Below are positions 33,845 to 42,642 of a stretch of DNA of 64,000 bases, piece by piece (position 1 is the first letter of the stretch; each line of letters starts with the position of its first letter). The DNA is from Rhizobium sp. CG5 (lineage in GTDB: Bacteria; Pseudomonadota; Alphaproteobacteria; Rhizobiales; Rhizobiaceae). A model generated the notes under the pieces. It had not been told where the DNA came from. It did not search any database and worked only from the letters and a program-made list of their open reading frames with translations. The DNA lies in the NCBI RefSeq assembly GCF_023701945.1, contig NZ_JABAEF010000007.1:1-64000 (forward strand). Direction: 5' to 3'. The position numbers and the translations under genes were made by a program.

Positions 33845-36169
33845 TCACGCGCGCTCTCTAAAGTCGGAATCTTCGGAATCCGGACCGCCCATCGACATAT
33901 CGAGGATCAAGCCCTTCACACGGGCCTGCTGGCTTGCAACCGTCTGGCCGACTTTGAATGTTGGCGCCTTGGCCGCCGGTTTCGCCGGGATGGTGCTCTT
34001 CGGCCGAGCCTTGGCCGACTGACCATAAGATGCCTGCATTTTGTCACTCCCGGCGCTATCGACCTTGAAGAAGGCGATCGAGGTCTGAAGCTCCTCGGCC
34101 TGTGCGGCAAGTTCTTCAGAGGTTGCCGACATCTCTTCAGACGCTCCGGCATTCTGCTGCGTCACCATGTCGAGTTGCTGGATTGCCTCGTTAATCTGCG
34201 AAGCACCGATATCCTGTTCACGGCAAGCCGCGGAGATTTCAGCGACCAATTCGGCTGTCTTGCGGATGTCGGGAACGAGACGCGCAAGCATTGCGCCAGC
34301 TTCGGTGGCAACCTGCACAGTCTGTCCAGACAGGCCGCTGATTTCGGCAGCGGCTGACTGGCTGCGTTCGGCAAGCTTTCGCACTTCAGAGGCAACAACG
34401 GCAAAGCCCTTGCCATGTTCTCCAGCGCGGGCTGCTTCCACGGCCGCATTCAGAGCGAGAAGATCGGTCTGACGAGCGATTTCCTGCACGATCGAAATTT
34501 TGTCGGCAATCGTGCGCATCGCAGCCACAGCCCGGTTGACGGCCTCGCCGGAAGCTTCGGCATCCTTAGAGGATTGGCGGGCGATCTTTTCGGTCTGGGC
34601 CGCATTATCGGCGTTCTGTTTGATATTGGACGCCATTTCTTCCATTGAGGCAGAGGCTTCTTCAGCCGCCGCAGCCTGTTCGGTGGCACCTTGCGAAAGC
34701 TGCTCTGCACCGGAGGAGAGCTGCTGGGAACCTGCTGAAACATTTTGACTTGCGGCCAATGCATCGGCAACAACACCGCGAAGGCGCTCGACCATAGACA
34801 CAAGAGCCATTCCCAGCGTGTCCTTATCGGAAAGCGGCTGGGGTTCGACGGTCAAGTCGCCACTGGCGATCTGGTCGGCTATGGCTGCTGTATTGCGCAG
34901 ATTGTCGACCATAGTGTTGATCGCATTCTTCATGCGCGCATGATCGCCTTGGCATTCAATTCCCACATGCTGCGTAAGGTCACCAATGCTCACCTGAAGA
35001 AGCACGCGATTACCCTCTGCGATCGGAAGAATGATCGCGTCGAGCATGTTGTTGATTCCAGAGACAACTTTGGCGAAATCCCCGACGAAATGTTCGGCGG
35101 CGCCTCGCTCAGAGAGCTTGCCGGCGGTAGACGCGGCAATCAACCGGTGAAGTTCAGCGGTAATCGCCCGTAGATTTCCACGCAGGGTCTCGATCGTCTC
35201 ATTGATGAACCCCTTTTTGCCGGGGAACTGTTCGAGCGGCGCATCAAAATTGCCCTCGCCCAGTTGCTTGATGCAGGCCATCGCCTTCTTTTTGACGGCG
35301 ATGTGGCCGCTGACCATATCGTTGACGCCCTTGGCCATCACGGCAAAGTCACCCTGGAATTTCGCGACCGGCACGAAGACATCAATGTCGCCCTTATCGT
35401 GCTCGATCGACATCGTATTCATTTCGGCAATCAGGCCCTTGAGATTGGCGCGCAAGGTCTCGATCGTCGCATTGATGAACGCCTTTTTGCCGGGGAACTG
35501 TTCGAGCGGCGCTTCGAAATTGCCCTCGCCCAGTTGCTTGATGCAGGCCATCGCCTTCTTTTTGACGGCGATGTGGCTGCTGACCATATCGTTGACGCCC
35601 TTGGCCATCACGGCAAAGTCACCCTGGAATTTCTGGACCGGCACGAAGACATCAATGTCGCCCTTATCGTGCTCGATCGACATCGTATTCATTTCGGCAA
35701 TCAGGCCCTTGAGATTGGCGCGCAAGGTCTCAATCGTCTCGTTGATGAAAGCTTTCTTGCCAGGGAACCGCTCGAGCGGCGCTTCGAAATTGCCCTCGCC
35801 CAGTTCCTTGACGCAAGCCATGGCCTTTTTCTTGACGGCGATATGGCCGCCAACCATATCGTTGACGCCCTTGGCCATCACGGCGAAATCGCCCTTGAAC
35901 TCTTCTGAGGGCAACGTGACATCGATGTCACCCTTGTCATGGTCGCCTGACATACGCGCGATAGATGCCCCGAGCTTCTGCATCGGCTGTATGCCTGCCT
36001 CGAGTAAGCCGTTGACAGCGATCAGCATCTCTCTGGCTTCGCCTGTTGTTCCATCGAGATTTGCACGCTCTGAAAGGTTCCCGCCTGAGAGGCTGACACA
36101 GATGCGTTGTATCTCGGTCAAAGCTACCTGAGATTTGGAAGATTTCTTCATTTGAGTGTAGAAAGACAT
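33845..36169 (-). CDS. Soluble poly-HAMP-like methyl-accepting chemotaxis protein
   Basis: A 774-residue receptor with no transmembrane segment or signal peptide, so it is cytoplasmic. Residues 10-400 are HAMP-type modules, including three 90-residue repeats with [42 protein letters not shown] and FPGKKAFIN. Residues 440-700 form the signalling domain; the tip [20 protein letters not shown] and [20 protein letters not shown] are conserved. The C-terminus has no CheB/CheR-docking pentapeptide. There is no known ligand-binding domain; it may sense an intracellular state. No chemotaxis genes adjoin it. Confidence 0.9.
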   Translation of the reverse strand: MSFYTQMKKSSKSQVALTEIQRICVSLSGGNLSERANLDGTTGEAREMLIAVNGLLEAGIQPMQKLGASIARMSGDHDKGDIDVTLPSEEFKGDFAVMAKGVNDMVGGHIAVKKKAMACVKELGEGNFEAPLERFPGKKAFINETIETLRANLKGLIAEMNTMSIEHDKGDIDVFVPVQKFQGDFAVMAKGVNDMVSSHIAVKKKAMACIKQLGEGNFEAPLEQFPGKKAFINATIETLRANLKGLIAEMNTMSIEHDKGDIDVFVPVAKFQGDFAVMAKGVNDMVSGHIAVKKKAMACIKQLGEGNFDAPLEQFPGKKGFINETIETLRGNLRAITAELHRLIAASTAGKLSERGAAEHFVGDFAKVVSGINNMLDAIILPIAEGNRVLLQVSIGDLTQHVGIECQGDHARMKNAINTMVDNLRNTAAIADQIASGDLTVEPQPLSDKDTLGMALVSMVERLRGVVADALAASQNVSAGSQQLSSGAEQLSQGATEQAAAAEEASASMEEMASNIKQNADNAAQTEKIARQSSKDAEASGEAVNRAVAAMRTIADKISIVQEIARQTDLLALNAAVEAARAGEHGKGFAVVASEVRKLAERSQSAAAEISGLSGQTVQVATEAGAMLARLVPDIRKTAELVAEISAACREQDIGASQINEAIQQLDMVTQQNAGASEEMSATSEELAAQAEELQTSIAFFKVDSAGSDKMQASYGQSAKARPKSTIPAKPAAKAPTFKVGQTVASQQARVKGLILDMSMGGPDSEDSDFRERA
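35203..36012 (-). repeat. Three tandem 270-bp repeats inside the chemoreceptor gene
   Basis: Units at 35203-35472, 35473-35742 and 35743-36012 each encode 90 residues in phase. The first two are almost identical at DNA level across long stretches; the third is more divergent. The near-identity indicates recent duplication or gene conversion, and repeat-number variation between strains is likely. Confidence 0.85.
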
Positions 36170-36792
36170 TCTATTCCCCTATCGGAAGCTGTTTTGGGAG
36201 TTAGTGTATCTCATAAGGCGCGGGCGCCTTGCGCCCGACGGCCTGTTAAGAAGAGACTGGCCAGGGGTCTGCCAAAGCCCAAGCCGGTCATCAGAGCCAT
36301 CCGGAAGGCGCACTCCATCCGTATGGCCAAGCCCGCGTCTCCTTGACGACCCGCTTCATGAACGCGATAGCCGATATACTGTCGTCAATGCCGAAAACGC
36401 GCATAATTTCCGCTCGCCGCCTGAGTCTCAACGGATCGCCTACCCGAACTCAGTCTTAGAGAACGTGATTTATTTTTCGCATCATGCGAAGGAATCATCT
36501 CAACCAGATGTTGCGCAACTTTAGTTAGAGATTATAAATATTAACCATGCCTTAAGGTAGCGCCCGATTTGTCGCGTGAGCGTCCCGCGAAAGCATTTTC
36601 GCTTGGTCGAGCGGCAAGCGATAGGACGCACTCGATCATCGCGGGATCGCATTGTTCATCCAGCAAACTGTGAAATTTGATCCCCGCATCAGCGCTCAGG
36701 CTGTTCAGATTTCCTTGGTCAACTCTTGCCTGGGAGAATGGGCCGGCCAGATTCGGATTCCCGAACCCCGCCATATAAGGTAACGAGGAAAT
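36170..36792. other. Long intergenic region between the chemoreceptor and bcs genes
   Basis: No convincing gene lies in these 623 nt. A strong hairpin CGGGCGC-CTT-GCGCCCG is at 36221-36237, about 52 nt before the chemoreceptor start, in its leader. The stretch 36460-36560 is notably AT-rich (runs such as TTATTTTTCGC and AGATTATAAATATTAACC) and is a likely promoter region. A GAGGAAAT Shine-Dalgarno precedes the bcsN start. Confidence 0.5.
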
Positions 36793-37776
36793 ATGACTTC
36801 GCATATTTTGATTCGGGCACCGTCACGGGCGACAACGCAGGCGTTTTCGATGAGAGGTTCTCTTTCATGTCTGCCCGGACGCCTGGTCCATGCTGTCGTG
36901 ATGAGCGTCGCCTTGACGGTTCTTGCCGGATGCGGAGCTGCACGGGACGGTGTGAAATTGTCGAACGGAGCGACAACGGTTCCTGCGGAAATGGCTCTGG
37001 CTCTTCCGCCGCCGGGTGGACCCTCGGTGGTGGATATCGTTGAGCGACGCTACGACAATGCCGTCCAGCAGGACATTTTCCTCTACACCTCGGCCTCGAC
37101 GGCCGGTCAGAATGTCCTGCGGGTCAAGTTGTACGGGCCTGTGGGCCTCTCGTTTGACAGCGAAAAGAGCCTTTCCTATTCGTCCATCCGGGCTTCGGAA
37201 ATCGCCAAGGAATTGCGACGCGAGTTCCCTGCCAGCCGCCTGACGACGTCGCCGCTTTTTCTGCAGAACAATTATGGGCCATTCGGCTACGCCTTTGGCC
37301 GGGGACAGCAGAATGACGGTTGTCTGTATGGCTGGCAGCAGATCCGTTCGCCGCAGGAAGCCCGGTCGGCATTTCAGAACCGCGGTACCATTCAGGTCCG
37401 GTTGCGGTTGTGCGAAGAGGGTGCGAGCGAGGAAAAACTGCTTGCCGCGATGTATGGCTATACGATCAACGGCGCCTTCAGCGCCGCCGGTTGGAATCCC
37501 TATGGCGAGCCGCCGAAGGTCGAACCCGGTCTGGGGCAGACCGGCAGTCCGATCTATCCGAGAATACCGGAGCCGGCGACCCGCCCCCCCGCCGAAGCAG
37601 TCCCGCCCGTGCCACCACGACGTGAGGCGGCGGCTCCGACCATAAAACCGCCTTCGACTAAACTTCAATCAAATGGTGAAATCGTTCCGTCACCTATCTC
37701 AGGGGATATTGGCGGCGTGGTGGTTCCGCGGCCGACCTGTGCGGCGGGGCCGGATGGAACGGCGCGATGTGGATAA
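36793..37776 (+). CDS. bcsN: BcsN, cellulose biosynthesis lipoprotein
   Basis: A 327-residue protein. A signal segment ending LTVLAGC (lipobox, Cys about residue 47) makes it a probable lipoprotein. ATG 36793 has GAGGAAAT 4 nt upstream, but starts at 36850 or 36901 would give a more normal signal peptide length. The middle domain (DIFLYTSASTAGQNVLRVKL, FGRGQQNDGCLYGWQ, RLRLCEEG) matches the BcsN family of Rhizobium/Agrobacterium cellulose operons. The last 90 residues are proline-rich. It stands directly before bcsA. Its biochemical role is not established. Confidence 0.72.
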   Translation: MTSHILIRAPSRATTQAFSMRGSLSCLPGRLVHAVVMSVALTVLAGCGAARDGVKLSNGATTVPAEMALALPPPGGPSVVDIVERRYDNAVQQDIFLYTSASTAGQNVLRVKLYGPVGLSFDSEKSLSYSSIRASEIAKELRREFPASRLTTSPLFLQNNYGPFGYAFGRGQQNDGCLYGWQQIRSPQEARSAFQNRGTIQVRLRLCEEGASEEKLLAAMYGYTINGAFSAAGWNPYGEPPKVEPGLGQTGSPIYPRIPEPATRPPAEAVPPVPPRREAAAPTIKPPSTKLQSNGEIVPSPISGDIGGVVVPRPTCAAGPDGTARCG

Positions 37777-37872
37777 CAAGGCATGGCTAAGATGCCGATC
37801 TGACCGGAGGAGCATGAGCTCTCCAGTTGATAAATGCGGCACCGATCTGGGGCCGTGGGAAAGGCAGACACT

Positions 37873-40062
37873 ATGCAAAAAGCCGGCATCATCGCCTTCT
37901 GGGCCGTTGTCTCCATTTGCGCCATCTTCGTCATCACATTGCCGATCAATCTGCAGACCCAGTTGATTGCCAGCATGGCCGTGGTCACCATCATGGCGGT
38001 GATCAAGATCCTCAAGGCTGAAGGAACCTGGCGTCTGGTGGCACTCGCTTTTGGTACGGCCATCGTGCTGCGCTACGTGTTCTGGCGCACGACCAGCACT
38101 TTGCCGCCCGTCAATCAGATCGAGAACTTCATTCCCGGATTTCTGCTGTATCTTGCTGAAATGTACAGCGTGATGATGCTGGCGCTGAGCGTCTTCGTCG
38201 TTGCCATGCCTCTGCCGCCGCGGCCGTCGCGCGCCGCCTCGCCCGGAAAATTGCCGACGGTCGACGTCTTCGTGCCAAGCTACAACGAGGATGCGGCCCT
38301 TCTTGCCAATACGCTGGCCGCCGCCAAGGCCATGGACTATCCGAAGGACAAATTTACCGTCTGGCTCCTGGACGATGGCAGCACACTGCAGAAGCGGACT
38401 GCTGTCGATCTGCTCGAAGGACAGACTGCGAGAGCCAGGTACGAGGAACTGCAGATCCTCAGCGCGGAGCTGGGCGTTACCTATCTGACCCGTGACAAGA
38501 ACGAGCACGCCAAGGCCGGCAACCTGAACAACGGCATGGAACATTCAAGCGGCAGCCTGATCGCCGTCTTCGACGCAGACCATGCGCCGGCGCGCGACTT
38601 TCTGCTGGAGACCGTCGGCTATTTCGAGGACGACCCGAAACTGTTCCTCGTCCAGACGCCGCATTTCTTCCTCAATCCAGATCCGCTGGAACGCAACCTG
38701 CGGACGTTCGAGAAGATGCCGAGCGAGAACGAAATGTTCTACGGCATCATTCAGCGCGGCCTTGATAAATGGAATGCCTCGTTTTTCTGCGGATCGGCGG
38801 CGGTCCTGCGCCGTGAGGCCCTGAATGTCACCCACGGCTTCAGCGGTGTCTCGATTACCGAGGACTGCGAGACCGCAATCAACCTGCATGCCAGCGGCTG
38901 GAACAGTATCTATGTCGACAAGCCGCTGATCGCCGGCCTTCAACCGGCGACCTTTGCCAGTTTCATCGGCCAGCGCAGCCGTTGGGCGCAGGGCATGATG
39001 CAGATCCTGCGTTTCCGCTTTCCCTTGCTCAAGCGCGGTCTGTCCCTGCCTCAGCGTCTTTGCTACATGTCGTCGACGCTGTTCTGGTTGTTTCCCTTTC
39101 CGCGCACGATCTTCCTCTTCGCGCCCTTGTGCTATCTCTTCCTCGACCTGGAGATCTTCACCGCGTCCGGCGGCGAATTCCTCGCCTATACGCTGGCCTA
39201 TATGCTGGTCAATCTGATGATGCAGAACTATCTCTACGGGTCGTTCCGCTGGCCCTGGATTTCCGAGCTTTATGAATATGTCCAGACGGTGCATCTGCTG
39301 CCAGCCGTCGTCTCGGCGATCCTTCACCCCAAGAAACCCACGTTCAACGTGACGGCCAAGGATGAGACCATCCAGGCCAATCGCCTGTCGGAGATCAGCC
39401 GGCCGTTCTTCGTGATCTTTGCGGTGCTGCTGCTGGCCTTCTTCGTCAGCATCTACCGGGTGTATACCGAGCCCTACAAGGCCGACGTGACCCTCGTCGT
39501 CGGCGCATGGAATCTGCTCAATCTGGTTCTGGCAGGCTGCGCGCTCGGTGTGGTGTCCGAACGGAAGGAAAAGACGGCCACCCGGCGTGTCAAGGTCGCA
39601 CGGCGCTGCGAGTTCGGCATGAATGGCGAATGGTATCCGGCAATGATCGATAACGTGTCGGCCAATGGCGCGCGTATTCACGTCTATGCAAAAGGGCTCG
39701 GAGATCCTGAACAGGGCACGACTGGTGAGATCCGCTTTACCCCCTATAGCGGAACCGAGGAGGAAACCCTTCCCGTGTTCCTGCGCAATGCGACCCCCAC
39801 GGGCGAAATCACGATCGTAGGCTGCTCCTATATCCGGGAGACCGCTCGTCACCATAGTCTGGTTGCCGATCTGATTTTTGCCAACTCGGAGCAATGGAGC
39901 AAGTTTCAATTGTCGCGACGCGGCAATCCCGGCCTTATTCGCGGCACCCTCTGGTTCTTCGGACTGGCGTTTTACCAGACCAGCCGCGGTCTGGTTTACC
40001 TCTTCCACACCTTGGGCGGCAGACGGGATATCATGGCGGAGAAAGGAGCAAAAAACGGATGA
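37873..40062 (+). CDS. bcsA: BcsA, cellulose synthase catalytic subunit
   Basis: A 729-residue inner-membrane GT2 glycosyltransferase. Two to four N-terminal helices are followed by the catalytic domain: DVFVPSYNED, LLDDGST, FDADHAPARDF, SITEDCETAI (TED) and QRSRWAQGMMQ (QxxRW). Further helices form the glucan channel. A PilZ domain for c-di-GMP follows near residues 575-680: ATRRVKVARRC and NVSANGARI; the first motif does not fit RxxxR cleanly. It polymerises UDP-glucose. It is coupled to bcsB by a 4-nt overlap. Confidence 0.95.
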   Translation: MQKAGIIAFWAVVSICAIFVITLPINLQTQLIASMAVVTIMAVIKILKAEGTWRLVALAFGTAIVLRYVFWRTTSTLPPVNQIENFIPGFLLYLAEMYSVMMLALSVFVVAMPLPPRPSRAASPGKLPTVDVFVPSYNEDAALLANTLAAAKAMDYPKDKFTVWLLDDGSTLQKRTAVDLLEGQTARARYEELQILSAELGVTYLTRDKNEHAKAGNLNNGMEHSSGSLIAVFDADHAPARDFLLETVGYFEDDPKLFLVQTPHFFLNPDPLERNLRTFEKMPSENEMFYGIIQRGLDKWNASFFCGSAAVLRREALNVTHGFSGVSITEDCETAINLHASGWNSIYVDKPLIAGLQPATFASFIGQRSRWAQGMMQILRFRFPLLKRGLSLPQRLCYMSSTLFWLFPFPRTIFLFAPLCYLFLDLEIFTASGGEFLAYTLAYMLVNLMMQNYLYGSFRWPWISELYEYVQTVHLLPAVVSAILHPKKPTFNVTAKDETIQANRLSEISRPFFVIFAVLLLAFFVSIYRVYTEPYKADVTLVVGAWNLLNLVLAGCALGVVSERKEKTATRRVKVARRCEFGMNGEWYPAMIDNVSANGARIHVYAKGLGDPEQGTTGEIRFTPYSGTEEETLPVFLRNATPTGEITIVGCSYIRETARHHSLVADLIFANSEQWSKFQLSRRGNPGLIRGTLWFFGLAFYQTSRGLVYLFHTLGGRRDIMAEKGAKNG

Positions 40063-42413
40063 AGTATCTTGTCGCTTTGCTGTTTCTTTGCCTTTGCACG
40101 CCGTATGGTGCCTTGGCGCAACCCGCACCGTTCGATATGGCACCGGAACGGGGAGACTCTGGAATTCCGGCCGCGCCACCCAAAGGCGATGCGCCCGGAG
40201 CAACCGTGACGCCGGACAGCGACCCGGTCAGCGGCGTCCCGACGGCCGTCGATCAGCCGGCGGCAAATGATCTCTTCAAGCGCTATCTCATCCCGAGTTC
40301 CGAAATGGTCTTGAGCGGAGAGCGTGACAGCCGTATCTGGTCTGTCTACCTGACCCAGGGACAGGCCGCCGCCGCGGCGCAGCTCAATGTCGGATATCAG
40401 AACGCGATCTTCGTGGCGCCCGAAACGTCTAAGCTGTCGATCGATATCAACGGAACGGTCCTTATCGACCAGCAAATTCGCTCTCCCGATGCCGTCTCCG
40501 ACATCACTGTCGCTGTTCCGGCCGGCCTTCTCAAGCCGGGCGCAAACATGATCAGCGTTCGCGTCGACCAGCACCACCGCACCGACTGCAGCGTGGATTC
40601 CACCTATCAGCTTTGGTCCAATATCGTGCCGGCGAACACCTATCTCACGTTCGGCGACGGCACATCCCCCGCTTTGAAGACGCTCAACGACATCCGCGCC
40701 GTCGGCGTCGATGCCAGCGGCGCGACACGCTTCCATTTCATCGCGCCGGCGCTTGAGCAGCCGATCGCAACAGTCCCCCTTTTGCGGCTTGCCCAGGGAC
40801 TGGCGGTGATCGCCAACATGCCCAACCAGTCGTTCGGCATCGCAAGCCAGGGCACGACAGATTTTGCATCCGGCCAGATGAAGGTCTTTGTCGGAACGCC
40901 TGCGGAACTCCAGCCCCTTCTGCCGTCGCTGCCTGCCGGGGCGTCTGCCGCGCCGGTCGCCACGTTCACGACCGATCCAAGCGGCGCCTCGGTCCTCGTC
41001 GTCAGCGGCCCGACGTGGCAGGAGATCGGCGTTGCGATTGAGAGCATTATCGGGCCGACTGTCAGTTCCTCGTCGACAAGGCGCGCGACGGTCGTCACGT
41101 CGCCCTGGCGTTCGCCGGATGCGCCGATGCTGTATTCGGGAACGCAGATTCCGTTTGGCCAGCTCGGTGTCCGCACCGAACAGTTCTCGGGCCGCCGCCT
41201 GCGTTCCGAATTTACGATCGCCGTTCCCTCTGATTTCTACGCCGACGCCTATGGCGAGGCGGTGATCCTGCTCGATGCCGCCTATTCGGAGGCGGTGCTG
41301 CCGGGCAGTCATATCGATGTCTATGTCAATGGCAGCATTGCCTCCACCGTGCCGATCACCTCGTCGGGCGGCGGCATTCTGCGGCATCTGCCTGTCAATG
41401 TGACGATGCGGCATTTTCGTCCCGGCATCAATGTGGTGACCCTGGAGGCGGTTTTGATGACGCAGGACGATGCCGCCTGCATGCCGGGTGCGGCGTCGTC
41501 CGATACGCCGCGGTTCGCTCTCTTCGACACGTCCGTCTTCCAGATGCCGGACTTTGCCAGAATTGGCCAGTCGCCCAACCTTGCGGCGATTGCCGGAACA
41601 GGTTTTCCCTACAATCGCGCCGCGGCACTCACGCCCATTTTCCTCGATCGCCTGGATGAAGACACGATGTCTGCAACCGCGACCTTCCTGGGGCGACTGG
41701 CAGGCGCGGTCGGACGGCCGATCACCCTTGAGTCCGTCGCATCAGCCGGTCTGGTCGGTGACCGAAACGCGATCTTTATCGGATCCCTCTCGCAGATGCC
41801 CCAGGCCATCTTCACCCAAATGAGCATCGATCCGGCGAGTCGGACGACATGGGGAACGAGCGCCGGTGGCGCGACCGACAGCGCGGCAACCGAGGTGGCA
41901 TTCGACGAGTGGCGTCAAAGGCTGCGGGGCGCCAGTTGGACGGGCCAGGTCACCGCATTTGAGGAATGGCTGAAGAGGAACTTTGATATCTCGCTCAGCT
42001 CCTTGCGTTTTGCGCCAACGGCAGAGGAAAGTTTTATCCCGAGCGACGATGCCGACCTGATGATCGCGCAGGGGCCGAGCCCCAATGAGCAGGCCATCTG
42101 GACGGTGATCACCGCGCCGGGCGGGGCGGGCCTTAAGGAAGGCATGCAGGCTATGAGCAACCTCGACGCCTGGGCAGACCTGTCGGGACGCATTACCACC
42201 TATCAACCCGTGACGAAGACGGTCAGCAGCACGGCGGTGAACAATTTCCATTTCGTGCCGACGCAGCCGCTGTCGTTCCTGAATGCCCGCTTGATTGCCG
42301 CCAATTGGCTATCCACCAACATCCTGTCCTATGCGGTTCTGCTCGTCGGACTCTCGATCCTGCTGGGATTGGCGACCGCGATGCTGTTGGGCAATTTTGG
42401 CCGGCGCCAATAG
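40059..42413 (+). CDS. bcsB: BcsB, periplasmic cellulose synthase subunit
   Basis: A 784-residue protein with a Sec signal peptide (YLVALLFLCLCTPYGALA), a large periplasmic part and one C-terminal membrane anchor (SYAVLLVGLSILLGLATAML). Carbohydrate-binding and flavodoxin-like modules alternate; VDQHHRTDCSVDSTYQLWSN is the classical BcsB block, and a second copy is RHFRPGINVVTLEAVL. The anchor helix contacts BcsA and is needed for activity. A terminator hairpin overlaps the stop codon. Confidence 0.93.
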   Translation: MKYLVALLFLCLCTPYGALAQPAPFDMAPERGDSGIPAAPPKGDAPGATVTPDSDPVSGVPTAVDQPAANDLFKRYLIPSSEMVLSGERDSRIWSVYLTQGQAAAAAQLNVGYQNAIFVAPETSKLSIDINGTVLIDQQIRSPDAVSDITVAVPAGLLKPGANMISVRVDQHHRTDCSVDSTYQLWSNIVPANTYLTFGDGTSPALKTLNDIRAVGVDASGATRFHFIAPALEQPIATVPLLRLAQGLAVIANMPNQSFGIASQGTTDFASGQMKVFVGTPAELQPLLPSLPAGASAAPVATFTTDPSGASVLVVSGPTWQEIGVAIESIIGPTVSSSSTRRATVVTSPWRSPDAPMLYSGTQIPFGQLGVRTEQFSGRRLRSEFTIAVPSDFYADAYGEAVILLDAAYSEAVLPGSHIDVYVNGSIASTVPITSSGGGILRHLPVNVTMRHFRPGINVVTLEAVLMTQDDAACMPGAASSDTPRFALFDTSVFQMPDFARIGQSPNLAAIAGTGFPYNRAAALTPIFLDRLDEDTMSATATFLGRLAGAVGRPITLESVASAGLVGDRNAIFIGSLSQMPQAIFTQMSIDPASRTTWGTSAGGATDSAATEVAFDEWRQRLRGASWTGQVTAFEEWLKRNFDISLSSLRFAPTAEESFIPSDDADLMIAQGPSPNEQAIWTVITAPGGAGLKEGMQAMSNLDAWADLSGRITTYQPVTKTVSSTAVNNFHFVPTQPLSFLNARLIAANWLSTNILSYAVLLVGLSILLGLATAMLLGNFGRRQ

Positions 42414-42424
42414 CCGGCCCTTTT
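42399..42424 (+). terminator. Rho-independent terminator at the end of bcsB
   Basis: GGCCGGC pairs perfectly with GCCGGCC over a 7-nt loop and is followed by CTTTT. The stem overlaps the bcsB stop codon. It separates bcsNAB from the TPR gene, which then needs its own promoter in 42425-42642. Confidence 0.7.
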
Positions 42425-42642
42425 GATCGAACTGAACGAATGCAACCGATTCCGCGGCTCAGAATGCCGGTTGTGCTATCGTAAGTTGAAATCATATTCG
42501 ATTTGTTAAACATCTTCTGGCTTTTTGAGAGGGCAGCGAGTGCGAGGTGCCTTGCCCGATTGGCATGCCGCACCAGCTGAAGCATCCAGTCGCCTTTGTG
42601 CAAGGCGGTTCGTCATTGAGGCCTTCCGCGGCCGGAGTGTCC

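Noticed and set aside
35203..36012. Regular 270-bp repeats considered as CRISPR or mobile repeats
   Set aside because: They are in phase, coding and match a HAMP-type protein module, with no spacers.
36541..36804. 87-codon minus-strand frame before bcsN
   Set aside because: No Shine-Dalgarno or family resemblance; it overlaps the bcsN start and the AT-rich promoter region.
38545..40203. 552-codon minus-strand frame across bcsA
   Set aside because: Antisense to the catalytic domain of cellulose synthase; no domain recognised.
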